Shown here: piece by piece, positions 9,031 through 17,186 of the stretch
Layout of the letters: each line of letters opens with the position of its first letter
How positions within the stretch are numbered: position 1 is the first letter of the stretch
Origin: Pseudomonadota bacterium
GTDB lineage: Bacteria; Pseudomonadota; Alphaproteobacteria; Reyranellales; Reyranellaceae
NCBI GenBank assembly: GCA_018242505.1
Contig: JAFEBU010000053.1
Coordinates: forward strand, 62,001 to 126,000
DNA: 64,000 nucleotides
Direction of reading: 5' to 3'
The notes under the pieces: model-generated
Told to the model about the DNA's origin: nothing
Database searches by the model: none
Seen by the model: only the letters and a program-made list of their open reading frames with translations
Position numbers and translations under genes: made by a program

Positions 9031-10914
9031 CTATCGGCTCTCGCCGATCGCGTTGTCCAGGTTGAATGACGGCGAATGCGGCATATTCTCACTTCTAAAC
9101 ATCGCCTTGAGCTTCGCCTGGATGTTCAAAAGAGTCTGGATCGTCTGATACGATGCTGCGAGTTCTGCATCGGCTTCAAGGGAGGCTGTTGTCCGTTTCC
9201 TGAGCGCAGTGTCGATGGCGCCTCGCGTTGCGTCGATCACGACGGAGAGCCGCTCTTGAAGCATTGCGTCAAAGTGACGGAACGTATCGTTGACGTTCTG
9301 TAAAGTGGCCCATCGCAAGTTCTCGACGTTGCGCAGCACGAGCTCACCAACGTGTGCCTGAAGCCGCTCCTTTATGCGCTTCTGCCGGATAGTAACGGGC
9401 AGGAACGAGTCAAGGAGGTCGGAGGGGATAGGGCCTATCCGGTCGCTCCATCGCTGGGTTACCCAATAAGGCTCCTTTCGAAGGACATATCGATCCGAAG
9501 ACGATGCGCAAACATAGGGCACGTCAAAGAGGTCTGACGCGATGCGGCGAACCAGGTTGGCGAGGCCGTCGACGCGGTTTTGGTGAGTAGCCAGCATCTC
9601 ATCCAACGTCTGGCTGAATTCATGGGATGTCTCGCGAAGTTTTCGCTCGAAGAACTCTGGAATAGCGGCGGAGACCGCTTCCTGAGCGGCGGCTCTGCTA
9701 TTGACTTCGGTTGAATGCGATAGGGCTTGGGCGATGACAGCCATTAAATGATGGTTGCCCGATTTGCGCAATTGCTCGGCATACATTTCAAGCTGCTTCA
9801 GTACCCGGCGGCGATCACCTGCAAGCAAGTCATTGATGACTAGCTTCTCGTTCGCGATACCGCCCAATGATTTCTCGAGCGCGGCGCGTCGGCTTTCCAG
9901 ATCCTCCAGAGGCATTTCGAGTGCGTGGACTCTTAAAGAGAGGTCGGCCGCTGCTTCGGCGGCGAGAGCTAAGGCTTTCCTGCTGATGGCGGCGTGCAGC
10001 GACGACTTCTTTTCGTTTGCAAGATAGAGCAGGAGGTGGGTCTCGAGGTCAGCGATGCCGCTGGCCATAAGTCCATCGGAATCGCCGCCAAGCTTGGCCT
10101 CCAGACCCTGGAGGGCTGATACGGAAAGGATCGAGGGAGACTGCATTGACAGGGGAGGCTGTTGCAGCGTGGTACGCAGGAATGCTGTCGCGATCTCGAG
10201 TTCTTCCGGCGCGAGATAGTCTGCCTTGTTCTGAACAAAGAAGAGTTGGGAAACGTTCTCGCGTACGCTTGTGAGGAACATCAGCTCGGCCTCCGTGATT
10301 GGAGGATCAGCGGAGACGACAAACATGGCGGCGTCGCATTCCGCCAGAACCTGCACGGCCGTGTCGGTGTTATGGCGATGCGTGGATCCGATCCCAGGCG
10401 TATCGATCAGAACGACGCCCCGCTTTAGCAAGGCGGACGGATACATCAAATCCAGACGTGCTACATTGAGTCGATTCTTGGGATTAGCCTCTTCAGCGAC
10501 ATAGGCATAAAGCCTGGTCCGGATATCATCCGCGGTCTCTTCCTCGAATTGTTCGACAGCTCCGTCGACGTTGTAGGTCACACGAATGGCGGGAGCGGGG
10601 CCCCAGGAAATGAATGTCGGCACGGCAGTAAGGGGAATGACACCCGTTGGCAGAACGGGAGCACCCAGCAAGGCATTCAGGAAGGTACTCTTGCCACGTT
10701 TGAATTGACCAAGGACCGCCAATTGGAGACGCTGATCCCGCAGGCGTTTGCGGAGATCCCGCGTGCGCTGGACCATTGGTGAAGTCGACGGCCAAGCGCT
10801 TCGGAATGCATCGAGAAGGGCATCAAGCAGGCTCGAAAGCTCGCACTGATCCCTGCTATCGTCGCCCGAAACGGGCGTGTCGGAGGAGCTGGTGCAACTC
10901 GCCACGATATTCAT
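9031..10914 (-). CDS. Dynamin-like GTPase
   Basis: 627 residues. P-loop GQFKRGKST at 69-77, DTPG at 171-174, NKAD at 229-232, then long helical and coiled-coil stalk segments (about 320-620) as in bacterial dynamin-like proteins. Pairs of such GTPases encoded side by side often act together on membranes. It overlaps the upstream MutS-like gene by four bases (ATGA), so translation is probably coupled. Its partner GTPase follows. Membrane repair or remodelling under fluoride stress is a reasonable but untested role. Confidence 0.85.
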   Translation of the reverse strand: MNIVASCTSSSDTPVSGDDSRDQCELSSLLDALLDAFRSAWPSTSPMVQRTRDLRKRLRDQRLQLAVLGQFKRGKSTFLNALLGAPVLPTGVIPLTAVPTFISWGPAPAIRVTYNVDGAVEQFEEETADDIRTRLYAYVAEEANPKNRLNVARLDLMYPSALLKRGVVLIDTPGIGSTHRHNTDTAVQVLAECDAAMFVVSADPPITEAELMFLTSVRENVSQLFFVQNKADYLAPEELEIATAFLRTTLQQPPLSMQSPSILSVSALQGLEAKLGGDSDGLMASGIADLETHLLLYLANEKKSSLHAAISRKALALAAEAAADLSLRVHALEMPLEDLESRRAALEKSLGGIANEKLVINDLLAGDRRRVLKQLEMYAEQLRKSGNHHLMAVIAQALSHSTEVNSRAAAQEAVSAAIPEFFERKLRETSHEFSQTLDEMLATHQNRVDGLANLVRRIASDLFDVPYVCASSSDRYVLRKEPYWVTQRWSDRIGPIPSDLLDSFLPVTIRQKRIKERLQAHVGELVLRNVENLRWATLQNVNDTFRHFDAMLQERLSVVIDATRGAIDTALRKRTTASLEADAELAASYQTIQTLLNIQAKLKAMFRSENMPHSPSFNLDNAIGESR

Positions 10915-12560
10915 GATGTGGCCTGCTTGATGGGCAATCGTGCATCGCAGTTTTGGTTCGCTTGGTCAGGTGATTCGCCGAAAATCCGATAGTAAAGGTC
11001 TTGTCCAAAGCTGGTCGGTAACGGTTTATCCTCCGTCAGTTTGAAGGTACGCGTACCGTCCGTTTGACGTGCGGCGCGCAGAAAGAGCATGTCCGCCCGG
11101 TCTTGCTGGTAAAAGCCATTGGCCAATTCGAACATATGTGTGACAAACAGCACGCGAACCTTGCCCTCGAGGAGGGCAGAGATGATCTGCCGACCGATTT
11201 CAGATCCCTCCCTTTCGTTTGTGGCCGCGAAAGATTCATTGAAGAAGACAACGGCGTGAGGGCGGCAGTGGTCGACAATTTGGCTCATGCGCCTCATTTC
11301 TTCGTCGAACTTCCCACTCTCCATGGCGACATCCTCTTCGCGCTTGAAGTGCGTCATCACGCCATCGGCCAAGCTGGCGGAAAACGATTCGGCTGCTACA
11401 AACATGCCTGCCTGCATCATGAGTTGCGCTAGGCCGACGCTGCGCAGAAACGTAGATTTTCCACCCGTGTTCGGTCCGGTGATCATCAATAGGATCTTGC
11501 CGTTTGCGTCAGCGTCGTTTCCGACGACACGGGCAGAGGTGCTCAAAGCTAGGCCGGCGTCATAGAGACCACGGAAGAAGAGGTATGACTCCTGTGACTT
11601 GCTGACTCTGGGCATAGAAGTAGGTTCGCCTTTCGACGTTAGGCGTTCATGCAGATTCAGGCATCCGACATGGAAGGCGAGCTCAGCCCGCAACATGAAG
11701 AAGAAGTCGCGGACGTGGTCTCCTGACTGGGAAAGGGCATTGGCGGCAAGTGCAATGCCGCGATTTCTCAGGTCGTTCAGTGCGCGTGAACCAGCTTCGT
11801 CTCTTGGATGCAATTCAAAGCTGAATATCTGGCGTTTTTCTTCGAATAGTCTTCGCCACCAGTCCGACCAGCGTCCGGCATAATGAGGAACCTGATGAAG
11901 AAGATAACACTTGCCTCTGTTCGCCGGGCCTAATGTAGCACTCAGGAGTTCCCCATGACGGAACTTGAGTTGATCCATATGGTATTGCACGAGACTGAAA
12001 TAATCTTCATCCAGGTCATGCTTGATCATCGAGAAGAAGGTGGTCCAACCCGGTGAGCTGAACTTGTCGGCATGTGTGTCTGCCATGGTCCGCAACTTCC
12101 GCAGAAAGACAAGAAAACGCGTCATCGTCTCAAGTCCATCTCGCAGGACGGAGTCGGGCTGGCGCGAGAAAAGGCCGTGATAAAACCGGCCTTCCTGCTT
12201 CTCCGTCGCTTCAACCGCGAGGTTGTAGAGGTCTCTTACGACTGAAGGATGGTGAAGGCAGTCCTGAATAATCTGTTGTCGGTAGCGGATTGTCTCGAGA
12301 TCGATCGGTTCAGAACCAAGAACCGTGAGCCTTGCGGCTTCGAAGATGCAATGGTCACCGCTCGACATTGCCTCAAATAGCGTAGTCAAAGCCAAATCGG
12401 CTGTGAGGGTATCGGCATTCCATAGTAAACCCTTCGAAGGATCGAACGGTGCTTCGCGCGTGTAGCGCCGGCCCTCGCGCACCATCTCGCGCTCCTTCGC
12501 GGCGCTCGTGACCCACTTCCAGTCGAAGTCATGGTCAGGATGGAGGAGATGTGCCTTCAT
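10911..12560 (-). CDS. MutS-like ABC-type ATPase B
   Basis: 549 residues. The C-terminal ATPase domain is MutS-like: Walker A GPNTGGKST at 362-370, VVFFNESFAATN at 437-448 (the Walker B position with Asn where MutS has Asp), and a VLFVTHMFELA switch-like segment. The N-terminal two thirds are helical, resembling the MutS lever/core, but there is no mismatch-recognition domain. It overlaps the preceding MutS-like gene by four bases and the following GTPase by four bases. With its neighbour it probably forms a heterodimeric ATPase. It is not the housekeeping MutS. Confidence 0.8.
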   Translation of the reverse strand: MKAHLLHPDHDFDWKWVTSAAKEREMVREGRRYTREAPFDPSKGLLWNADTLTADLALTTLFEAMSSGDHCIFEAARLTVLGSEPIDLETIRYRQQIIQDCLHHPSVVRDLYNLAVEATEKQEGRFYHGLFSRQPDSVLRDGLETMTRFLVFLRKLRTMADTHADKFSSPGWTTFFSMIKHDLDEDYFSLVQYHMDQLKFRHGELLSATLGPANRGKCYLLHQVPHYAGRWSDWWRRLFEEKRQIFSFELHPRDEAGSRALNDLRNRGIALAANALSQSGDHVRDFFFMLRAELAFHVGCLNLHERLTSKGEPTSMPRVSKSQESYLFFRGLYDAGLALSTSARVVGNDADANGKILLMITGPNTGGKSTFLRSVGLAQLMMQAGMFVAAESFSASLADGVMTHFKREEDVAMESGKFDEEMRRMSQIVDHCRPHAVVFFNESFAATNEREGSEIGRQIISALLEGKVRVLFVTHMFELANGFYQQDRADMLFLRAARQTDGTRTFKLTEDKPLPTSFGQDLYYRIFGESPDQANQNCDARLPIKQATS

Positions 12561-14221
12561 GAGCCGAGCCGCTCCGTCACCTTTGGATAGGTCAGCCGAT
12601 ACTTGTCCGCGATTGATAACGCATAGGCGAGGCCATTTGCAGGTTGCCGAATAATCGTGAATGTCCGCCGCGCCGGATTGTCAGGTAGGACGGTGCTGAC
12701 CATGCTCACCGTTCTTTCACCGAGAGATGCGATCTCGTCGAGAAAGGTGACCCACACGCTGAGGACATCCAAATCCATGATCCTTGCCGCGACCCGCTTG
12801 CTGAGAAATATCGCATCCTGTAGCGATGTCGAGGCAAAGACCTCGTTTATTATGACGACGCTTCTCGGTGTGGCTGCTTCCAATATTTCGTGCATCCGGA
12901 CGACATCGTCTTCCAGCTTGCCGCGAAGTGCCGTCATCTGCTCTTGCCGTTCGAAGTGAGTGAAGATCCTGTCGTGCAACTGCAGCTGGGCACTGATGCC
13001 CGGGACGGGACAGCCTATGCTCGCGAGATAGTGCAACTGGCCGAACATCCGAGCGAACGTTGTCTTGCCACCTTGATTTGGCCCGGAGACAACAATGATG
13101 CGTTCAGCGCCTTTCAAATAGAAGTCGTTGCAAACGACTTTCGAACGCTCATGAACCAACTTCGTCGCCAACGCCAGGTCGAAGCCGCCCCGGCAGTGGA
13201 CGTCTGTGCGGCATGCTTCGACCAGAGGATAGCAAAAGTGAAGACCGGTCTCTTTCAGGCCGCTGACATATTCCAAGTACGCGACATAGAACTGAACCTC
13301 GCGATCGAATGAGACGATTGAGGCGTCAAGGAAGTCGCTGTTGGCCGTTCGAAACGCCGCCAATTGAGCGAACGTCTGCCGATGCAGTTCGGCAACACCG
13401 TCGAGGATTCTGGCCTCGATATGGTTCATGTCTGCCGACTCGTCGAACTTGAACTCGTGCGCCTTGTCGGCGCTCTGGCGGAATCTTTCGAATGCAGCAG
13501 CAACTTCCAGGCTGTATTCGGCTTCGTTCGCGTGGTGGTGAACTTCAACCCGCGGACCGCGTATATAGATATTGTAACGTATGGCCGATAATGCGGTATC
13601 AATTTGCGTCGCTTCTGCCTTTAGGGACGTGAAACGGGGAGAAGCAACATAGCGAGACAAATAACCTGTAAAAGCGATGAGGCCGCGCGAGCGGCACCGA
13701 GACTGGGAAAGACGCTCGGAAAATCGCGACATGACTTTGACATAACGCAGGACAGCATCAAGGAACCACCGCTCTCTCTGATGCTCGTAGTAGCGCTTAT
13801 CGATCTCCGAAAGATGCGTACGGACAGTACGCATTCCCTTTGCAAACGCCTTGATCGTGTTCAGCAGGGTGGCACTTTCGAGATCCTGCATGACCTCATG
13901 GCGATAGAGGATGGAATCGACGTCCGTCAGGGAGGTGCGGTAGAGCGGCTTGAGGTTGTATTCGTCCTTGCCGAGCGTGATGGCATCGACAACTTGATCG
14001 AGATTGAGATCGATAAAAAAGGGCGGTGCTTGAGCAACGTCAGCGTTTGCTCGTTCCTGGATGCGAGCAAAGAGAATGCTGCCGAAATCATTTGGAAAAG
14101 AGCTAGCTTCTGATCCCCTGCTCGATGGAGAGCCGTTAACCGTACGGTTCCGCAGTTGTTGTTCATGATCGTGCGGTGCTGGCGAGACCTTGTCGTCAAT
14201 TTGGTGAACCGGGGTGATCAT
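12557..14221 (-). CDS. MutS-like ABC-type ATPase A, first gene of operon
   Basis: 554 residues from the ATG at 14221. That start has AGAGG eight bases upstream; the open frame reaches 14269 but the extra codons lie over the riboswitch terminator. MutS-like C-terminal ATPase: Walker A GPNQGGKTT at 380-388, Walker B position VVIINEVFAST with Asn-Glu at 459-460. An N-terminal helical core precedes it. It lacks the mismatch-binding and connector domains of true MutS. It leads the operon MutS-like A, MutS-like B, two dynamin-like GTPases and a 126-aa protein, all with overlaps or short gaps and behind riboswitch 2. Confidence 0.8.
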   Translation of the reverse strand: MITPVHQIDDKVSPAPHDHEQQLRNRTVNGSPSSRGSEASSFPNDFGSILFARIQERANADVAQAPPFFIDLNLDQVVDAITLGKDEYNLKPLYRTSLTDVDSILYRHEVMQDLESATLLNTIKAFAKGMRTVRTHLSEIDKRYYEHQRERWFLDAVLRYVKVMSRFSERLSQSRCRSRGLIAFTGYLSRYVASPRFTSLKAEATQIDTALSAIRYNIYIRGPRVEVHHHANEAEYSLEVAAAFERFRQSADKAHEFKFDESADMNHIEARILDGVAELHRQTFAQLAAFRTANSDFLDASIVSFDREVQFYVAYLEYVSGLKETGLHFCYPLVEACRTDVHCRGGFDLALATKLVHERSKVVCNDFYLKGAERIIVVSGPNQGGKTTFARMFGQLHYLASIGCPVPGISAQLQLHDRIFTHFERQEQMTALRGKLEDDVVRMHEILEAATPRSVVIINEVFASTSLQDAIFLSKRVAARIMDLDVLSVWVTFLDEIASLGERTVSMVSTVLPDNPARRTFTIIRQPANGLAYALSIADKYRLTYPKVTERLGS

Positions 14222-14253
14222 TTTCAAGCCTCTGATCGCCATGCCAGCGCAAC

Positions 14254-14277
14254 AAAAAACCCACCGCACGCGGTGGG
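14254..14277 (-). terminator. Intrinsic terminator in the leader of the MutS/dynamin operon
   Basis: On the minus strand CCCACCG...CGGTGGG is followed by TTTTTT. It lies between the riboswitch aptamer and the first gene, so it is the probable OFF element of a transcriptional switch. Upstream, CTCCTACTGCG can pair with CGCAGTGGGAG to form a competing stem. Confidence 0.85.
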
Positions 14278-14311
14278 TACACTGGCACTCCCACTGCGCG
14301 CATCAGAACGC

Positions 14312-14362
14312 AGTAGGAGTCATCAGCCATGAAAGGCGTTGAAGGGAGACTCCATTCCCTTG
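14312..14362 (-). promoter_or_regulatory. Fluoride riboswitch 2
   Basis: Minus-strand sequence has GGGAATGGAGTCTCCC, AACGCC and GGCTGATGACTCCTAC, the crcB-motif signature, with GGAGT/ACTCC pairing. Promoter: TTGACC (14392-14397), 17-base spacer, TACCTT (14369-14374). An intrinsic terminator follows at 14254-14277, so control is probably transcriptional, fluoride favouring read-through into the five-gene operon. Confidence 0.93.
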
Positions 14363-14433
14363 CCCGCAAAGGTAGGGACCACCGGGCGGTAGGTCAACGC
14401 CAATGTCCGGATATTGTTGCCGATTGTCACTCG

Positions 14434-14814
14434 TTAGCGCGGGGCCCCGGTCTGCGGCCAATCGCCGGGACGGCCGAGCGCTGTGCGGCACTGTTCCTGT
14501 TGTTGCAGCCAGCCAATGATCGACTTGGGATTGCCCTGGACAACCCGGGCCCATGTGGTGGTTTTGAGAGCGGCTCCGGCGCCATCCCACCAGTGTTCCA
14601 CCGCGACCATCAAAGTCCAAGCTCCGCGACCGGCGTGCCGCAGATGGTGAACCTCGAGGGTCACAGCGTAGTCCGTTCCGGAAAAGCTGTGCCGATCTTT
14701 CCGCCAATCCACGTCGCCGATTTGCCAGTGTACCTGTCTCGGATTCGGACAGGTCGCACGATAGAGGATCTGCCAAAGGTTGAAGAAGTTGCGATCATTC
14801 ACCCCGCGCATCAT
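14434..14814 (-). CDS. Conserved hypothetical protein, distal gene of DUF190/Usp operon
   Basis: About 126 residues, starting at one of two adjacent ATGs (14814 or 14811) with GAGGAG four to seven bases upstream. The sequence is mixed alpha/beta with many Trp and His (VHWQIGDVDWRKDRHSF, LEVHHLRHAGRGAWTL, VEHWWDG). No family recognised. Its start overlaps the stop of the downstream-frame end of the Usp gene (AAAATGATG), so in an intact operon it would be translationally coupled. It is followed by riboswitch 2 for the next operon. Confidence 0.55.
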   Translation of the reverse strand: MMRGVNDRNFFNLWQILYRATCPNPRQVHWQIGDVDWRKDRHSFSGTDYAVTLEVHHLRHAGRGAWTLMVAVEHWWDGAGAALKTTTWARVVQGNPKSIIGWLQQQEQCRTALGRPGDWPQTGAPR

Positions 14815-15283
14815 TTTCTCCTCGCAACTGGCCAATAGCGTGCTTGTTTCACGACGTGTACGTCGCAATATGCGAAGTGTACGTCGCAATATGCGAATCT
14901 GATCAGCCGCTCGGCCTTATTGCCGAAAGACAGTGAGGGGACGTTGATAGCCCCTTGAGGGTGGCGATCATGAGATTTATTTTGTTGTCGCTTACGCACT
15001 GGATGACTCGATCAACCGTGCGGCCGACGATGACATGAGGCCTGAACCTAACATTTGCTTCCTGAGCATGCTGCTGCGCCGACGCGACGACGAAGGTGGA
15101 CCTTTGGTCTGTGGCGCGCCTTTCGTCGTCGATATCGCCCATAGTTCTGGGAAATCGTTGCAACTCTTGAGCCAGGACCATGTACAGCTCCGCGCCCAGT
15201 CGATCGGCAAGTGCAAGCGCAGGCTCCAGCGCACCGCTGGCGTCTACTGTCCCATCACTGGCCAGACGGGATCCTCCGGTCAT
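14811..15283 (-). pseudogene. Universal stress protein, frameshifted near its C-terminus
   Basis: The first about 110 codons give a UspA-like fold (ALEPALALADRLGAELYMV, VIQCVSDNKINLMIATLKG). In this frame it ends at 14903 with an abnormal tail. In the neighbouring frame the expected Usp C-terminus continues (FGNKAERLIRFAYCDVH...VVK) to a stop at about 14811. A one-base change near the G-run at about 14960 would join the two. The second part also carries a 21-bp tandem duplication that repeats FAYCDVH. Either a true pseudogene or a sequencing error in the G-run. Riboswitch-3 operon, second gene. Confidence 0.65.
14856..14897. repeat. 21-bp tandem duplication inside usp
   Basis: Two exact adjacent copies of a 21-bp unit (starting GTGTACGTCGCAATATG) at 14856-14876 and 14877-14897. 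Each contains the near-palindrome CGCA-ATA-TGCG. In the Usp C-terminal frame the duplication adds seven codons without a further frame change. Confidence 0.9.
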
Positions 15284-15303
15284 TAGCTTAACCCGTGCGT
15301 CAT

Positions 15304-15675
15304 CTATCGGCGCAGTGTCCTGCCAGGCTCTCGTGTCTGTGCGAGATTGATTTGGGGGTGCAGGACTTGGACCTTTTCAATAGTGACGAGTCCACTCTCA
15401 ACCATGCCGTCCAGTATCGGGAGAAAGGCATTGACCTTTTCCTCGATGTCCACAATTTCTATGACCATTGGGAGATCGTCGGCCAGACTCAGGGTACGGG
15501 TCTTGTGAACGCGACCGGACTGACCAAAGCCCAACGGACCTCGGAGCACAGTGGCACCTGCCAGATGAAGCTCTCGTGCCTTGAGCACGATCGCTTCGTA
15601 CAATGGTCGTGATGCATAATGATGATCCTGGCCGACAAAAATGCGGAGCATCAAAGCATTCTTGAGGACAAGCAT
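15304..15675 (-). CDS. DUF190 family (PII-like) protein
   Basis: 123 residues from the ATG at 15675, which has GGAGG about nine bases upstream; the longer frame to 15711 lacks a site. It matches the DUF190 pattern: LRIFVGQDHHYASRPLYEAIVLKARELH, then GATVLRGPLGFGQSGRVHKTRTLSLADDLPMVIEIVD. DUF190 proteins have a PII-like ferredoxin fold and are often encoded beside crcB; a second one lies at 25021-25335 directly after crcB. First gene of the riboswitch-3 operon, followed by usp 20 bases later. The molecular role is unknown; binding of a small ligand or a channel is plausible. Confidence 0.85.
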   Translation of the reverse strand: MLVLKNALMLRIFVGQDHHYASRPLYEAIVLKARELHLAGATVLRGPLGFGQSGRVHKTRTLSLADDLPMVIEIVDIEEKVNAFLPILDGMVESGLVTIEKVQVLHPQINLAQTREPGRTLRR

Positions 15676-15738
15676 TAATAGGCGCCTCCTCGTTCCTGTT
15701 GTCGTCGGCACCTGGGAGCTTCTTCAAGCCTACTAACA

Positions 15739-15774
15739 AAAAAGCCCCTACCGCGCCGGTCGACGCCGTAGGAG
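15739..15774 (-). terminator. Intrinsic terminator overlapping riboswitch 3
   Basis: Minus strand: CCTACGGCG...CGCGGTAGG followed by GGCTTTTTT. The first strand of this stem is the 3' end of the aptamer (GGCTCCTACG), so aptamer and terminator are mutually exclusive, a clear transcriptional switch. Confidence 0.85.
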
Positions 15775-15819
15775 CCATCAGCCATCTCTGGCGGTTTCGG
15801 GGGAGCTCCATCCCCATTT
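15768..15819 (-). promoter_or_regulatory. Fluoride riboswitch 3
   Basis: GGGGATGGAGCTCCCCC, ACCGCC and GGCTGATGGCTCCTAC on the minus strand. The helix that is GGAGT/ACTCC elsewhere is GGAGC/GCTCC here, a compensatory change that supports the fold. Promoter: TTGACG (15851-15856), 17-base spacer, GATGCT (15828-15833). It controls the DUF190/usp/hypothetical operon through the terminator at 15739-15774. Confidence 0.93.
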
Positions 15820-15881
15820 CATCATCGAGCATCCGCCTATTAAAGAAAGACGTCAATCATTTTAGTGAACCTTGCTGAACC

Positions 15882-16715
15882 TTATTCGACGTCTATCACA
15901 AGATTGGGATCGAATTGGGGGTTTAGTTCGTTCGGAAAGTAGCCTCGAGGATTACAGACGATGCGGGTTTCGCCAACGACGTAATCGAAGGAATCGTGCA
16001 TGTGCCCATGGATCCAGAGGGAGGGATTGTAGATTCGGATGAGTCTGTCGAGGTTCGAGGCAAATGCCGGATTGAGCGGGTCACCTTCGAACCTTGGTGC
16101 AATCGATCTGGAGGACGGAGCGTGATGTGTGACGACGATAGTGATGCCGTTGAACGTCCGACGTAATTCTTCATGCAAAAATGCGACAGTCGTATCGTGC
16201 AGACGCGCTGTGTCGGATGGCTTGAGCGCTCTGATCTTATGCCCGCGTTCGATCTTGATGAGCTTAAAGTCATCGAGGTTCGCCTGAGCGATTGCTCGCG
16301 AAGCCATGGGGGTTCGATAGAGTCGGAAGTCGGTCCAAAGCGTTGCTCCAATAAATCGGATACGCCGGCCACCTACGGATGCACACTCCCATGTGGCCTT
16401 TTCGAGGAAAATCACTCGGTTCTTGCTTGCGCTCGCGCGTTGCCGACTGAAGGCGATCACATGAAAGAGTTCGTGTCGGTATGCCTCATGATTGCCGGCC
16501 ACCAGAACCGTCGGAATCGAGAAATGCTCTCGAGCCCAGTCGACTGCCAAGGCGCCACTATGAATGTCGCCGGCCAGCACGAGGAAGTCCGCTTTTGGCT
16601 GCGGAGGTCTGCGATAGAAGGCCAGGGCGCGCTCCTCGCGTTTGAGCCGACCCAACTTCGCTGCAGCCTGAGCATCGAACTCAAGATGAAGGTCACTCAT
16701 GACGGCGATCTTCAC
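15882..16715 (-). CDS. Calcineurin-like metallophosphoesterase
   Basis: 277 residues starting GTG at 16715. All metallophosphatase motifs are present: DLH near residue 8, GDIH at 49-52, GNHE at 74-77, THHAPS and GHMH in the C-terminal half. No signal peptide is seen, so it is likely cytoplasmic. The family hydrolyses phosphodiesters or phosphomonoesters with two metal ions; the substrate is not evident. It is the only gene behind riboswitch 4 and so should rise with fluoride. A long leader (about 130 bases) with a CTCACAC...GTGTGAG hairpin (about 16757-16784) separates it from the aptamer. Confidence 0.87.
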   Translation of the reverse strand: MKIAVMSDLHLEFDAQAAAKLGRLKREERALAFYRRPPQPKADFLVLAGDIHSGALAVDWAREHFSIPTVLVAGNHEAYRHELFHVIAFSRQRASASKNRVIFLEKATWECASVGGRRIRFIGATLWTDFRLYRTPMASRAIAQANLDDFKLIKIERGHKIRALKPSDTARLHDTTVAFLHEELRRTFNGITIVVTHHAPSSRSIAPRFEGDPLNPAFASNLDRLIRIYNPSLWIHGHMHDSFDYVVGETRIVCNPRGYFPNELNPQFDPNLVIDVE

Positions 16716-16842
16716 GATTGCACCGACAGAGTCCGCCGATAGGGTGACGATGACAACTCACACACTCCATCATGCTGGTGTGAGAAGCAACATTGCGCTG
16801 TCTGCGCTGGGGAGTTGAGCACGACTTCTCCTGCAGTTCTGC

Positions 16843-16892
16843 AGTAGGAGTCATCAGCCTCTGGGGCGGTTGTCGGGGAACTCCATCCCCAT
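16843..16892 (-). promoter_or_regulatory. Fluoride riboswitch 4
   Basis: Minus strand: GGGGATGGAGTTCCCC, ACCGCC, GGCTGATGACTCCTACTGC. The 3' strand can instead form CTCCTACTGCAG...CTGCAGGAG. No U-run follows, so the control mode is uncertain. Promoter: TTGATC, 17-base spacer, GATGCT at about 16905-16935. It serves the metallophosphoesterase gene. Confidence 0.9.
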
Positions 16893-17032
16893 CAGGGGTG
16901 AGAGCATCGGCTAGTTAACGATCTTGATCAATGCCCGACATTGCCAATCGATGAAACGATACTATCACAGCGTGCTTTGGATTTCGCATTGGCTATTGAC
17001 AACAGTTGGAGGGATTACCATCCTTCTATTGT

Positions 17033-17084
17033 TAAGGGTGATGGAGTTCACCTTATAACCGCCCTTGGGGCTGATGACTCCTCC
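17033..17084 (+). promoter_or_regulatory. Fluoride riboswitch 5
   Basis: GGGTGATGGAGTTCACC, ACCGCC, GGCTGATGACTCCTCC on the plus strand. The 3' strand ACTCCTCC is complementary to GGAGGAGT at 17103-17110, the Shine-Dalgarno of the leader ORF, so without fluoride it would hide that site. A translational switch is likely. Promoter candidate: TTGACA (16996-17001) with a weak -10 near 17019. It controls the hydrogenase-4-like operon and crcB. Confidence 0.92.
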
Positions 17085-17114
17085 GACGCGTCGTGGACAG
17101 CGGGAGGAGTTTGT

Positions 17115-17186
17115 ATGAGAGACCCAACAACATCCTGGAAGGCCGCACCTGGGTCCGCATCGAGCCCCGCGCGCGGATGCACATGA
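17115..17186 (+). CDS. 23-codon leader peptide of the hydrogenase-4-like operon
   Basis: ATG at 17115 with a strong GGGAGGAG five to six bases upstream; the peptide begins MRDPTTSWKAAPG. Its TGA (17184-17186) overlaps the ATG of the next gene (17183-17185) as ATGA, and that gene has no good ribosome site of its own. Its ribosome-binding site is the sequence that riboswitch 5 can mask. It therefore looks like a translational relay from the riboswitch to the operon. The peptide itself has no recognisable feature. Confidence 0.55.
   Translation: MRDPTTSWKAAPGSASSPARGCT

Noticed and set aside
12557..14269. Longer start of the first MutS-like gene at 14269
   Set aside because: The extra codons lie over the riboswitch terminator and lack a ribosome site; 14221 has AGAGG.
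14856..14897. CRISPR or operator array from two 21-bp units
   Set aside because: Only two units with no spacer, lying inside the Usp C-terminal coding frame; a simple tandem duplication.
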